Shown here in pieces: positions 33,638 to 41,719 of a stretch of 64,000 nucleotides of DNA. The notes under the pieces were generated by a model. It was not told the origin of the DNA and did no database searches. It saw only the letters and a program-made list of their open reading frames with translations. The translations under genes and the position numbers were made by a program. Position 1 is the stretch's first letter, and every line of letters starts with the position of its first letter. The stretch is taken from assembly GCF_028368935.1 (NCBI RefSeq), contig NZ_JAQNDK010000004.1, forward strand, positions 806,001 through 870,000, written 5' to 3'. The stretch comes from Sorangium aterium (GTDB lineage Bacteria; Myxococcota_A; Polyangia; Polyangiales; Polyangiaceae).

Positions 33638-34474
33638 TCACGCCCAGATAGCCCTCGCGTGCTCGACCTCCGCCAGCATCTCGCCGAAGTCGTCCGGCGG
33701 ATTCGCGTCGCGCTCGATGAGGACGCCGCGCACGGGCGCTCTCCGGCAGAGGTAGTCGAGCAGGTCCCAGACCTCGGGATGGCTGTCGACAGGGTGGTCG
33801 TGCGTGTCGACCCACATCCCGTCCTCGTAAGTCCCGCCGGCCAGGTGGACCTGCACGACGCGCTCGAGCGGGATCTGGTCGATGAACTCATACGGATCAT
33901 AGCGGAGATTCCGGGCGTTGACGTAGAGGTTCGTGAGATCGAGCAAGATGCCGCAGTCGGCGTCGTTCACGACCTTGCTGAGGAACTCCGCCTCTGTCAT
34001 GGCGCCTCCGGGGATCCCCATGTAATAGGCGATGTTCTCGAGGAGCAGCGGGACCCCCAGCATGTCCTGGAACTGCCGGGCTTTCGCTGCGCAGCGCGAC
34101 GCGGTACGCTCGGTGAACGCGATCGGGGTGAGCTGGCCCAGCTCGATCCGGGAGACCTGCGTGAAGCAGAGGTGATCGCTGTACCAGGGGGCGCGGACCG
34201 CTCTCGCGAGCTGCGCGATATCACGGCAGTAATCCATGTCGAGCGGCGCGTCGGTGCCGATGGACAGCTCGAGGCCATGAGGTGCTATGGGCAGACGCTC
34301 GCTCAGCTCGACGGCGCGCGCGACCCTCCCCTCTGTTCGGTAGATGTAATGATCCGCGCAGATCTCGATCCAGTCGATCCGGTCGCGGTGTTGCTCGATC
34401 CCGCGGACGAACCAGGGGCGGTAGGCAAGCCCAACGCCGATGCGCGGCAGATCGAATCTCGACTTCGTAGACAT
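33638..34474 (-). CDS. MNIO-family (DUF692) multinuclear iron oxidase for peptide modification
   Basis: 278 residues, the usual MNIO length, with GAGGAGC before ATG 34474. DUF692 landmarks of the TIM barrel are all present: IGVGLAYRP, DWIEICADHYI, APHGLELSIG, WYSDHLCFT, LLLENIAYY, LLDLTNLYVNARN, VVQVHLAGG and DTHDHPVD. The His/Glu/Asp/Asn metal ligands expected from MbnB and TglH therefore look intact. Known MNIOs use iron and oxygen to rework Cys (or C-terminal) residues of ribosomal peptides in methanobactin, 3-thiaglutamate and bufferin pathways. The likely substrates are the two 39-residue peptides encoded just upstream. Confidence 0.92.
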   Translation of the reverse strand: MSTKSRFDLPRIGVGLAYRPWFVRGIEQHRDRIDWIEICADHYIYRTEGRVARAVELSERLPIAPHGLELSIGTDAPLDMDYCRDIAQLARAVRAPWYSDHLCFTQVSRIELGQLTPIAFTERTASRCAAKARQFQDMLGVPLLLENIAYYMGIPGGAMTEAEFLSKVVNDADCGILLDLTNLYVNARNLRYDPYEFIDQIPLERVVQVHLAGGTYEDGMWVDTHDHPVDSHPEVWDLLDYLCRRAPVRGVLIERDANPPDDFGEMLAEVEHARAIWA

Positions 34475-34504
34475 GAAAAGCTCCTCGCGCGCGGGTAAGG
34501 TGAA

Positions 34505-34539
34505 GCGCCGAGGCAGCGCGGCGAGCGCTGCCTCGGCGC
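34505..34539 (-). terminator. 15-bp perfect hairpin between precursor peptides and MNIO gene
   Basis: Arms 34505-34519 and 34525-34539 are exact reverse complements (GCGCCGAGGCAGCGC on the plus strand) with a 5-base loop. There is no U-tract afterwards, so it is more likely a partial terminator or an RNA-stabilising stem than a full stop. Such elements often raise precursor over enzyme expression in RiPP operons. Confidence 0.65.
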
Positions 34540-34573
34540 CGGCGGCGAGGGGCGCGCCCCCCCGCCGCTCATG

Positions 34574-34693
34574 TTACTCGTCGTTCACGTAGCCGCAGCA
34601 GTGGCAATGCAGCGCGACCTCTCTCACCTCGAGCTCGGTCGGGTCCTCGGGGGTGATCATCTCGAAATCGAATCCACTCTTGTCAGTATTCAT
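34574..34693 (-). CDS. RiPP precursor peptide, copy 1 (39 residues, HCHCCGYVNDE C-terminus)
   Basis: Reads MNTDKSGFDFEMITPEDPTE and continues to the end ALHCHCCGYVNDE, then TAA. AAGGAGA lies seven bases before the ATG. The N-terminal two thirds are acidic and leader-like. The C-terminus packs three Cys and two His into five positions (HCHCC), followed by GYVNDE. It is the gene nearest the MNIO, 99 bases upstream. It differs from copy 2 by one residue (Thr19 versus Ala). The expected products would have the Cys cluster oxidatively modified; metal binding is possible. Confidence 0.85.
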   Translation of the reverse strand: MNTDKSGFDFEMITPEDPTELEVREVALHCHCCGYVNDE

Positions 34694-34857
34694 CCTGTTT
34701 CTCCTTCATCGGAGGCAGCTTGGCCGCCTCGGTTGGTGACGCGTCGGCAGGCGTCTCATGCGGCGTGGTGTCCGCCGCGCCGCGCCCGCCGACCCGCCGT
34801 CTGCGCAAAGATCCAATCAAGAGCCGCGCCGCTCACGCGGTCGGCATACCAGGGTTG

Positions 34858-34977
34858 TCACTCGTCGTTCACGTAGCCGCAGCAATGGCAATGCAGCGCG
34901 ACTTCCCGTACCTCGAGCTCGGCCGGGTCCTCAGGGGTGATCATCTCGAAATCGAATCCACTCTTGTCGGTATTCAT
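34858..34977 (-). CDS. RiPP precursor peptide, copy 2 (39 residues, HCHCCGYVNDE C-terminus)
   Basis: Same length and almost the same sequence as copy 1, with Ala at position 19, the stop changed to TGA and many silent changes (for example TGC-CAT-TGC codons retained and GAG codons varied upstream). AAGGAGA precedes the ATG at 34977. Silent changes without amino-acid changes indicate selection on the peptide, which supports a real gene. It would be the first gene of the operon. Confidence 0.85.
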   Translation of the reverse strand: MNTDKSGFDFEMITPEDPAELEVREVALHCHCCGYVNDE

Positions 34978-35141
34978 CCCATTTCTCCTTCATCCGAGGC
35001 AGATTGGCCTCCTCGGTCATCGACGGATCGGCAGGCGTCTCATGCGGCGTGATGTCCGCCGCGTCGCGCCCACCGTTCCGTCCTCTGCGCACAGGCCTAA
35101 TCAAGGGCTGTGCCGCTCACGCGATCCGCATACCAGGCGTG

Positions 35142-35609
35142 CGCGCGGAGCCGCGAAGACGCCGCCCTGCTCGGCGGCTCACGCACGGCGGGGCGGCGGT
35201 GAAATGGCCGGGAAACCGCTGGATCGGCCGGGTTTCACTGGCTGAGCGCGCACGATCGACGCTCGGGCGGTGGTGCGGAGGTGACGAATGTCGCTGTGGC
35301 CCGCTCGCCCGTTGGGGCCCTGTGAGAAGCGCAACGACTTGCTCCGGAAGGCAAAACCCCGCTGGTGGAAGGTAACGTGTTGCTCTGTAAGGCCGGCTGA
35401 GCGTCGTCGTCGGGGTGATCACGCGGCCGCGCGCGCGCATGCGTCAGCCGGACCCGGCCGCGCGAGCGCCGAGCGCGCCCGCTGCGAGCGCGCGCAGGGG
35501 TCGCGCCCAGCGGAGCCCGGCGGCATGGGCGCGGCCCGCCCGGCCGCGCTTGCGGCCGGAGCAGCTCCACGTCGCCCCGCGGAGGTCGGGGCCCGCGTGG
35601 GAGCCGAAA
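35142..35609. other. Gap between the precursor cluster and the DUF58 operon
   Basis: 468 bases without a credible gene on either strand; open frames here have no start signal and end in compositionally biased runs. It contains the 3' end of the DUF58 gene's transcript region on one side and possibly upstream control of the peptide operon on the other. No clear promoter was read. Confidence 0.4.
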
Positions 35610-36905
35610 TCAAAGCAGATGGCGCGCTTTGATCTCGAGATACCGGTTGATGAGCTGCCCGGTGAGCTGGCCGGGCGCGACGTCGAGCACGAGCGCGCCG
35701 TGGTTCTTGAGGTCGCGCACGAGCCGGTCGCGGAAGCTCGAGAGCTCGGCGGCGGCGCCGCGCGTGTAGGGGTCGACGTCGCCGCCCTCGACAAGCGCGT
35801 CGATCTCCACGTCCCGCAGCAGCACCATGAGCGGCAGGTGGCGCGGCATCACCCCGCGCATCAGGCGGAGCAGCTCGCCCGCGGCGACGTCGTCGACGAC
35901 CTGCGTGAAGAGCACGATCAGGCTCCGCTTGCGCACGCGCAGGCCCACGTGCTGGAACGCCGCGCCGTAGTTGGTCTCGACGAGCTCGGGGTAGAGGTCA
36001 TACCCCGCGGAGAGCACGTGCTTGGCCGCGCCCGCGCCGCTCACCGGGGGCGCGTAGCTCTTGATGCCGTCGGCGAAGGCGAGCAGGCCCACGCGGTCGC
36101 CGCCGCGCGCGGCGACGTGAGAGAGCATCAAGCTGGCGTTGAGCGCGTGATCGAAGAGCGAGAGCCCCTGCGTCTGCGCGGTCATCAGGCGGCCCGCGTC
36201 GAGGAGGAAGAGGAGGTTCTGGTTGCTCTCGAGCTGGTACTCGCGGCTGATGATCTTCTTCTGCCGCGCGGTCGCCTTCCAGTCGATGGAGCGGAACTCG
36301 TCGCCGCGGCGGTACTCGCGCAGGCGCTCGAACTCGCTCTCGCCGCCGCGCTTGCGCGAGGCGCGCAGCGCCGCCGGATCGCGATCCTGGCGCGCCATGA
36401 GCTCGAAGGCGCGCACCGCTTGCACGTCGGGGTACACCTTGACCGGCGTCTCCGCCGGCACCGTGACCTGCCGGATCCAGAGGCCGAACGGGGAGAGGTA
36501 GCGCACGTGGTGATCGCCGATCGCGTGCGCGCCGCGGCGGGTGGGGCGCACGTGGTAGCGGGCGGCCGCGCGCTCCCTGGGCGGGAGCTCGAGCTTCACG
36601 GGCAGGTCGTCGCTCTCGGCGTGATCGAAGAGGTCGTCGGCGACCTCGATCGAGAGCTTGCGGCGGGAGAGCGAGCGGATCTCGAGCGTGATCAGGTTGG
36701 GGCGCCCGATGGAGAGCACCGCGGGCGCGTGGCGCTTCACCGTGACCAGCGGCCTCCGCGCGAGGAGCGCGTCGATCGCGGCCCAGAGCGCGATGCCCGC
36801 GTCCGCGGCGAGCATGGGCAGGAGCAGCGTGCGATCGACGAGCGTCGCCACCGCGAGCCCGAGGGGCACGATCGCGAGCAGGACGAGGGCGCGCGAGGGG
36901 ATCAT
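35610..36905 (-). CDS. DUF58 domain protein
   Basis: 431 residues. Two N-terminal hydrophobic helices (ALVLLAIVPLGLAVATLV) precede a beta-rich stretch. The DUF58 hallmark FERLREYRRGDEFRSIDWKA lies near 240, followed by a von Willebrand A-like fold (NLLFLLDAGRLM). It is the last gene of the operon, five bases after MoxR. MoxR-DUF58-transglutaminase/vWA operons are thought to assemble or chaperone large complexes at the membrane; the exact role is unknown. Confidence 0.9.
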   Translation of the reverse strand: MIPSRALVLLAIVPLGLAVATLVDRTLLLPMLAADAGIALWAAIDALLARRPLVTVKRHAPAVLSIGRPNLITLEIRSLSRRKLSIEVADDLFDHAESDDLPVKLELPPRERAAARYHVRPTRRGAHAIGDHHVRYLSPFGLWIRQVTVPAETPVKVYPDVQAVRAFELMARQDRDPAALRASRKRGGESEFERLREYRRGDEFRSIDWKATARQKKIISREYQLESNQNLLFLLDAGRLMTAQTQGLSLFDHALNASLMLSHVAARGGDRVGLLAFADGIKSYAPPVSGAGAAKHVLSAGYDLYPELVETNYGAAFQHVGLRVRKRSLIVLFTQVVDDVAAGELLRLMRGVMPRHLPLMVLLRDVEIDALVEGGDVDPYTRGAAAELSSFRDRLVRDLKNHGALVLDVAPGQLTGQLINRYLEIKARHLL

Positions 36906-36910
36906 CGCGC

Positions 36911-37876
36911 TCAGGCCGCCGTCTTCGGCACCTTGGCCTCGCGGAGGATGTCGTCGACGCAGTCGTCGGCGCTCACGCCCTCGATCTCGGCGTCGGGGTG
37001 CAGGATGAGCCGGTGGCGCAGGACCGCGGGCGCGAGCGCCTTCACGTCGTCGGGGATGACGTACTCGCGGCCCTCGCTCGCGGCCAGGGCGCGCGCGACC
37101 GCGAGCAGGCCGATCGACGCGCGCGGCGAGGCGCCGAGGTACACCGAGCGGTGCACGCGGCTCCGGCCGACGATGTCCGCGATGTACTCGATGATGCCAT
37201 CGTCCACGCGGATCCGCGCGAGCCCCTCGCGCATCTCCACGAGCTCCGCGGCGGTGGCGACGCGCTGGATCTCGAAGCGATCGAGGCGCGCCGCGTGGAA
37301 GCCGTTGACGTGGTTCTTGAGGATGAGCCTCTCGACCGCCTGCGAGGGGTGCGTGACGTTGACCTGGATCAAGAAGCGGTCGAGCTGCGCCTCGGGGAGC
37401 GGGTAGGTCCCCTGCGACTCGATGGGGTTCTGCGTGGCGATGACGAAGAACGGATCCGGCAGCGCGCGCGTGATGCCGTCGGAGGTGACCGCGAGATCCT
37501 GCATCGCCTCGAGCAGCGCGCTCTGCGTCTTGGCGGGCGCGCGGTTGACCTCGTCGGCGAGGAGGAGCTGCGTGAAGATCGGCCCCTCGTGGAAGACGAA
37601 GCGGTCTTCCTTCTGGTTGAAGACGTTGCCCCCGGTGACGTCGCTCGGCATCAGATCGGGCGTGAACTGGATGCGCTTGAAGGTGGCGCCGAGCACGTGC
37701 GCGAGGGTGCGCACGAGCAGCGTCTTGCCGAGGCCGGGCACGCCCTCGATGAGCACGTGACCGCCGGCGAGGACGGCGACGAGCGTGTGCAGGATGAGAT
37801 CGTCCTGGCCGAGGAGCACCTTGCCGGCCTCGCGGCGGAGGAGATCGAAGCGATCGCGGAATTCAATCGGGTTCAT
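36911..37876 (-). CDS. MoxR-family AAA+ ATPase
   Basis: 321 residues. Walker A GVPGLGKTLLVRTLAH (~43), Walker B LLLADEVNRAPAKTQSALLE (~110), sensor 1 FFVIATQNPIESQGTYPLPE and the C-terminal lid GASPRASIGLLAVARALAAS are all in place. It is a cytoplasmic chaperone-like ATPase acting with the DUF58 protein. The start overlaps the stop of the DUF4129/DUF4350 gene by four bases. Confidence 0.95.
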   Translation of the reverse strand: MNPIEFRDRFDLLRREAGKVLLGQDDLILHTLVAVLAGGHVLIEGVPGLGKTLLVRTLAHVLGATFKRIQFTPDLMPSDVTGGNVFNQKEDRFVFHEGPIFTQLLLADEVNRAPAKTQSALLEAMQDLAVTSDGITRALPDPFFVIATQNPIESQGTYPLPEAQLDRFLIQVNVTHPSQAVERLILKNHVNGFHAARLDRFEIQRVATAAELVEMREGLARIRVDDGIIEYIADIVGRSRVHRSVYLGASPRASIGLLAVARALAASEGREYVIPDDVKALAPAVLRHRLILHPDAEIEGVSADDCVDDILREAKVPKTAA

Positions 37877-39948
37877 GTCGTCTTTCGATCGGAGGTTCGC
37901 TGACCGGTCGCGTCGAGGAAGCCCTGGAGCTCGCGCACGAGCTCGAGATCGGCGGCGGCGCCGTCGCGCGGGCGGGGCGAGGGCCGCGCGCCGCGCGAGC
38001 TCTGCGGCGCGCGGAGCGAGGAGGCGGGCGCGGCCTCGTCGCGGGCGCCGGAGGCCTCGACCAGCACGCGCATCACCTCAGGCTCGGAGCGGCCGGTGCG
38101 CGCGGCGATCGCCTCGGCGAGCGGGATGAGGCCCCGCCGGCCGGACCGGTGCACGCGCTCGCGCAGGCGGTCGAGCGCCCAGCTCGCGTAGAGGCCCGCG
38201 GCGTGGCGCGAGGCGCGCGCGCGCCGGTAGGCGAGGCCGAGCGCGCGCGCGTGATCGGCGAAGGCGCGGCGGCCCGCGGCGGGCGGATCGCGGAGGCGCG
38301 CGAAGGCGCTGCCCTTCCAGAGGTAGAGCAGCGCGAGGAGCAGGAAGAGCTGCGCGATCAAGGGCCAGAGGTACGCCTCGCGCACGGCCGCGAAGGGCGT
38401 CTCGGCGCCGACGCCGGTCCACTCATCGACGATCTCGACCTCGGTCGCGGGGGGCGTGAACCGGAGCAGATCGAGGAAGAGCTGCGCGTTGTCGGGGGCC
38501 GCGAGCGAGACGTTCGACACGAGGCGATCATCCGCGACGACGACGACCTTGCCCTGGCCGAGGCGGCGGACGATGCCCGCGGTCGAGGACGATTCGCCCC
38601 GGAGGATCATGAAGGAATCGTCGGGGTCGTCGCCGTACAGGTCGACGAGGCGCTTGCCGGGCGGGAGCGAGGCGCGGAGCCCGCGTGACCAGTCCGCGGC
38701 GAGCGCCGTCGACGTCTCGGCGTCCTGGGCCACGCGCAGGCCGAGCCCGACCTCGTCGGGCAGGCGCGGGAGCCCGGCGAGGAAGAGCGTGCCGCCCTTG
38801 TCGCTCACCCACGCGAAGAGGTCCTTCCACGTCGCGTCGTCGATCGTCGCGCCCGGCAGGACCACCAGCGCGAGCGCGCGATCGGGCGCCGCGAGCGCCT
38901 CGCCGCGGCGCCGCGCCTTGAAGCCCTGGTCCTTGAGCACCTCGAGCACCGCCTGGGTGCCCGAGGGCGAGCGGTCGCCGCCGCCCTCGTCGCCGCCCGC
39001 GTGCGGCGTACAGGACAGCGCGGCGGAGAGGCCGAAGGCGACGAGCGCGAGCGCGAGCGCGCGGCTCACGAGCGGGACGACGCGATCCATCACCGCGCGG
39101 AAGATCGGCTCGGAGGGCGGCGTGACGCCGAACTGCACGCCCTCCACGTCGCGCACGATCGATCGCATCGCGCCCTTGAGATCGGGCCGTTCGCGCAGGC
39201 TGCGCACGTAATCGCCGTTGGTGCGAGAGGGGTGGATCTCGATGAGACCATCCCCGTCGAGGCGGCGCAGGAGCGCGGCGTACGCGTCGTCGATCGCGCG
39301 AGCATAGTCGCCGCGCCCCGCGTGGCTGCGCGCGCGCGCGAGCAGGCGCTGCACGTCGGTCTCGACCTCGCGCTTCGCCGCCTCCTCGGGCGTGGGGCCG
39401 CGCGCGGGCGCCTTCTCCTCCTTGGCCTCGGCGGCGGGGGCGCGATCGCGGAGCAGGTTCTTCAGCAGCGCGTGGATCACCCCTCCGAAGAAGACAACGA
39501 GCAGGCCGATGAAGAGCACCGACGCGACGACGCTCATCCCCGAGAGATCGACGCGCCTCTCGGATCCGGGGCGGCGGCGCTCGTCCTCGCTCGGGCCGCG
39601 ATCGGCCGGCTTGCCGCTGGCGGGATGGTTGCCGGACGCGTCGCGACCGCCGCGGCCGCCGCGGCGGGACACGACCGATCGCGAGAGCTCGACGGCGGGC
39701 AGCTTGCACGCGGCGGGGAGCTGCGGGCACACGTCGCTCGATCCGGCGATGATCGGGCACCACGCGTGCTCCTCGGGGGTGAGCGGGTAGTCGTCCTCGT
39801 GGCAGAAGCGGTAGCGATCGTCCTCGAGGACCTCGCGCACGCTCCAGTGGACGTTCCTTTGCGCGTCCTCCGCCCGGGCGTCCCGCGCGAGCGGCGCGCC
39901 CGCGGAGAGCGCGAAGAGGGCGAGGAAGAGGCGCCTGCGGCGGCTCAC
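37873..39948 (-). CDS. DUF4129/DUF4350 membrane protein
   Basis: 691 residues from GTG 39948, whose four-base overlap (GTGA) with the upstream stop fixes the start; the frame stays open much further upstream only by chance. It has a signal-like N-terminus (LFLALFALSAGAPLA), a membrane helix (VVASVLFIGLLVVFFGGVIH), a DUF4129-like cytoplasmic piece (ALLRRLDGDGLIEIHPSRTN then GDYVRSLR), a second helix ending CTPHAGG, a DUF4350-like extracytoplasmic domain (LVVLPGATIDDATWKDLFAW, WVSDKGGTLFLAG) and a last helix (LWPLIAQLFLLLALLYLWKG). It looks like two operon components fused into one chain. Confidence 0.82.
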   Translation of the reverse strand: MSRRRRLFLALFALSAGAPLARDARAEDAQRNVHWSVREVLEDDRYRFCHEDDYPLTPEEHAWCPIIAGSSDVCPQLPAACKLPAVELSRSVVSRRGGRGGRDASGNHPASGKPADRGPSEDERRRPGSERRVDLSGMSVVASVLFIGLLVVFFGGVIHALLKNLLRDRAPAAEAKEEKAPARGPTPEEAAKREVETDVQRLLARARSHAGRGDYARAIDDAYAALLRRLDGDGLIEIHPSRTNGDYVRSLRERPDLKGAMRSIVRDVEGVQFGVTPPSEPIFRAVMDRVVPLVSRALALALVAFGLSAALSCTPHAGGDEGGGDRSPSGTQAVLEVLKDQGFKARRRGEALAAPDRALALVVLPGATIDDATWKDLFAWVSDKGGTLFLAGLPRLPDEVGLGLRVAQDAETSTALAADWSRGLRASLPPGKRLVDLYGDDPDDSFMILRGESSSTAGIVRRLGQGKVVVVADDRLVSNVSLAAPDNAQLFLDLLRFTPPATEVEIVDEWTGVGAETPFAAVREAYLWPLIAQLFLLLALLYLWKGSAFARLRDPPAAGRRAFADHARALGLAYRRARASRHAAGLYASWALDRLRERVHRSGRRGLIPLAEAIAARTGRSEPEVMRVLVEASGARDEAAPASSLRAPQSSRGARPSPRPRDGAAADLELVRELQGFLDATGQRTSDRKTT

Positions 39949-40742
39949 GCGGCGGCCCTCCTCTCGCCTTCGCGCGCGGCGATCGCGAGGAAGCGGAGCT
40001 GGATGTCCCAGCCGTCGGCGCGCGTGCGCGCGTCGATGTAGTGGAGGAAGCGCGCGGTCGCGACGTACGGGATGCCGGCGAAGAAGCCCGCGAGCGCGAA
40101 GGGCGAGCCGCCGTCGTCGAGGAGCGCGCCGAACGGCTGGCCGAGCTGGAGGATCGCGTCGACGATCGACTGGCCGAGCAGCTCCAGCACGAGCGCGATG
40201 CCGGCCTGCGCGAGGAGAAGCGCGATCAGCGCGCCGAGGACGGCGGCGACGCGGCCCGCGACGAAGCGGCTGCTGCGCTGGATGGCGTCGCCGGCGCGCG
40301 CGGCTTCGAGCAAGCTGGCCTCGTGGACGAAGACGAGGCGCGGCCAGGCGAGGGGGAGGCCGAGGAGCAGCGGGAGCGCGGCCGCGATGAGCAGGAGGCG
40401 GCTCAGGAAGAGCATCCACAGGTACGACGCCAGGCGCTTTCCGAAGAGGCGGAGCACCTGGCCTGCGCCGAGCTCCTCCGAGAAGAGGAGGCGCCCCACC
40501 GCGACGGTGAACACGCCCTGCGCGACGCCGCCGAGCGCGATCGCGGCGCCCCACACCGCGGGCCACGACCAGCCCGCCGCGTACCGCAGCGCGAGGCAGC
40601 CGGCGAGCATCGGGAGGAAGAGGATCGCCGAGAGCCGCGCGTAGAGGCCGAACGCGATCGACATGCAGAGGCGGCAGGCGAGATCGAGGATCTCGGAGAG
40701 CGGGCGCGGGCGCAGCACGATCGCGGAGGCGTCGAGGTTCAT
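39945..40742 (-). CDS. Multi-pass membrane protein of the MoxR/DUF58 operon
   Basis: 265 residues from ATG 40742, which overlaps the SpoIIM-type gene's stop (ATGA). About five to six hydrophobic helices, for example LSAILFLPMLAGCLALRYAA, LLLIAAALPLLLGLPLAWPR and VAAVLGALIALLLAQAGIAL. It opens with LRPRPLSEILDLACRLCMSI, typical of the DUF4013-like/unnamed membrane subunit found in these operons. No enzymatic motif is seen. Confidence 0.8.
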   Translation of the reverse strand: MNLDASAIVLRPRPLSEILDLACRLCMSIAFGLYARLSAILFLPMLAGCLALRYAAGWSWPAVWGAAIALGGVAQGVFTVAVGRLLFSEELGAGQVLRLFGKRLASYLWMLFLSRLLLIAAALPLLLGLPLAWPRLVFVHEASLLEAARAGDAIQRSSRFVAGRVAAVLGALIALLLAQAGIALVLELLGQSIVDAILQLGQPFGALLDDGGSPFALAGFFAGIPYVATARFLHYIDARTRADGWDIQLRFLAIAAREGERRAAA

Positions 40743-41719
40743 CGCGGCGCCTCCTCGGCGGAGCGACCCGCGAGCGCGAGGTAGAGGACGATGAGCAGCG
40801 AGAAGACGCCCGAGGCCGCCCACTTCACCGGCGGGGGGAGCCCCGAGGGGGACCAGAAGCCCTCGATCCCCGCGGCGATCAGCAGCATCGCCGCCGCGCC
40901 GAGGACCTGGCGCACGATGGACGGCGCCGCGCGGCGCAGGGAGCCGATGCGCGTGCGGCCGCGCGTCTCGACGAGCGCGTAGCCCATCTCGAGCCCCGCG
41001 CCGCCGGCGATCACGATCGCGGTGAGCTCGAAGGGCGCGTGGCTGCACATGAACGTCCAGATATTGCCGCCGTGGCCCACGCTCATCACGTGGCCGACGA
41101 CGGTGCCGGTGAAGAGGCCGTTGTAGATGAGGAAGAAGATGCTGCCCGCGCCGAAGAGCACGCCGGTGGCGAAGCAGCGGAAGGCGATGCCGACGTTGTT
41201 GAAGACATAGAACCCAGCCATGCCGGTGTCGGTGCCCGCGTCGCGCCCGCTGAGGCCCTCGCTGTACATCTGGGCCATGCCCTGGAGCACCGAGCTCGGG
41301 AGCACGTGGGCGGCGAACTCATCGGAGGCGAGCGCGCCCGCGATGCCGACGAGCGAGGGGAGGAAGAAGAGGGCGCAGGCGATCGCGAAGAAGCGGGCGT
41401 TCTGGCGCAACGCGCGCGGGAAATCGCGGGTGAAGAAGGAGACCACGTCCGGCAGGCGGAAGGGCTCCGCGCCGTAGAGCGTCGCGTGCGCGCGCGCGGC
41501 GAGCGCGTCGAGGTACGCGGTGAGATCGGGCGTGTAGCGCGCCGCGCGCGCGCGCATCAGATCGGTGCAGAGCGAGCGGTAGAGCGCGGCCAGGCGCGAG
41601 ATGGCTGCGCCGTCCTTCTTCGCGAGCGACTCGCCGCCCTCGAGGAGGATGTGATCGAGCTCCTGCCAGTCCTGCCTGCGGGCCGCGACGAACTCGTCCT
41701 GGGAGCGGGCGCCGATCAC
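40739..41719 (-). CDS. SpoIIM/DUF95 family membrane protein
   Basis: 326 residues. N-terminal cytoplasmic helices (FVAARRQDWQELDHILLEGG) precede the SpoIIM-like membrane region: FFAIACALFFLPSLVGIAGA, then GFYVFNNVGIAFRCFATGVL (the family's NN.. motif) and ICSHAPFELTAIVIAGGAGL-like (MCSHAPFELTAIVIAGGAGL). DUF95/SpoIIM proteins outside sporulators accompany RDD and MoxR genes, as here. The stop and start overlap the neighbouring genes by four bases each. Confidence 0.88.
   Translation of the reverse strand: MIGARSQDEFVAARRQDWQELDHILLEGGESLAKKDGAAISRLAALYRSLCTDLMRARAARYTPDLTAYLDALAARAHATLYGAEPFRLPDVVSFFTRDFPRALRQNARFFAIACALFFLPSLVGIAGALASDEFAAHVLPSSVLQGMAQMYSEGLSGRDAGTDTGMAGFYVFNNVGIAFRCFATGVLFGAGSIFFLIYNGLFTGTVVGHVMSVGHGGNIWTFMCSHAPFELTAIVIAGGAGLEMGYALVETRGRTRIGSLRRAAPSIVRQVLGAAAMLLIAAGIEGFWSPSGLPPPVKWAASGVFSLLIVLYLALAGRSAEEAPR

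Larger units (their letters stand above)
34574..35141 (-). repeat. Tandem duplication of a 284-bp unit carrying the precursor gene
   Basis: Units 34574-34857 and 34858-35141 align along their whole length, including the 160-base region upstream of each peptide. The coding part is most conserved; the spacer has more differences and small indels. Each precursor may thus have its own copy of the promoter region. A TTGATT motif is kept in both spacers. Confidence 0.8.

Noticed and set aside
34571-35245. Plus-strand open frames of 101-110 codons across the precursor repeat
   Set aside because: They run antisense to the two 39-residue peptides, have no ribosome-binding site, and their similarity to each other is explained by the tandem duplication.
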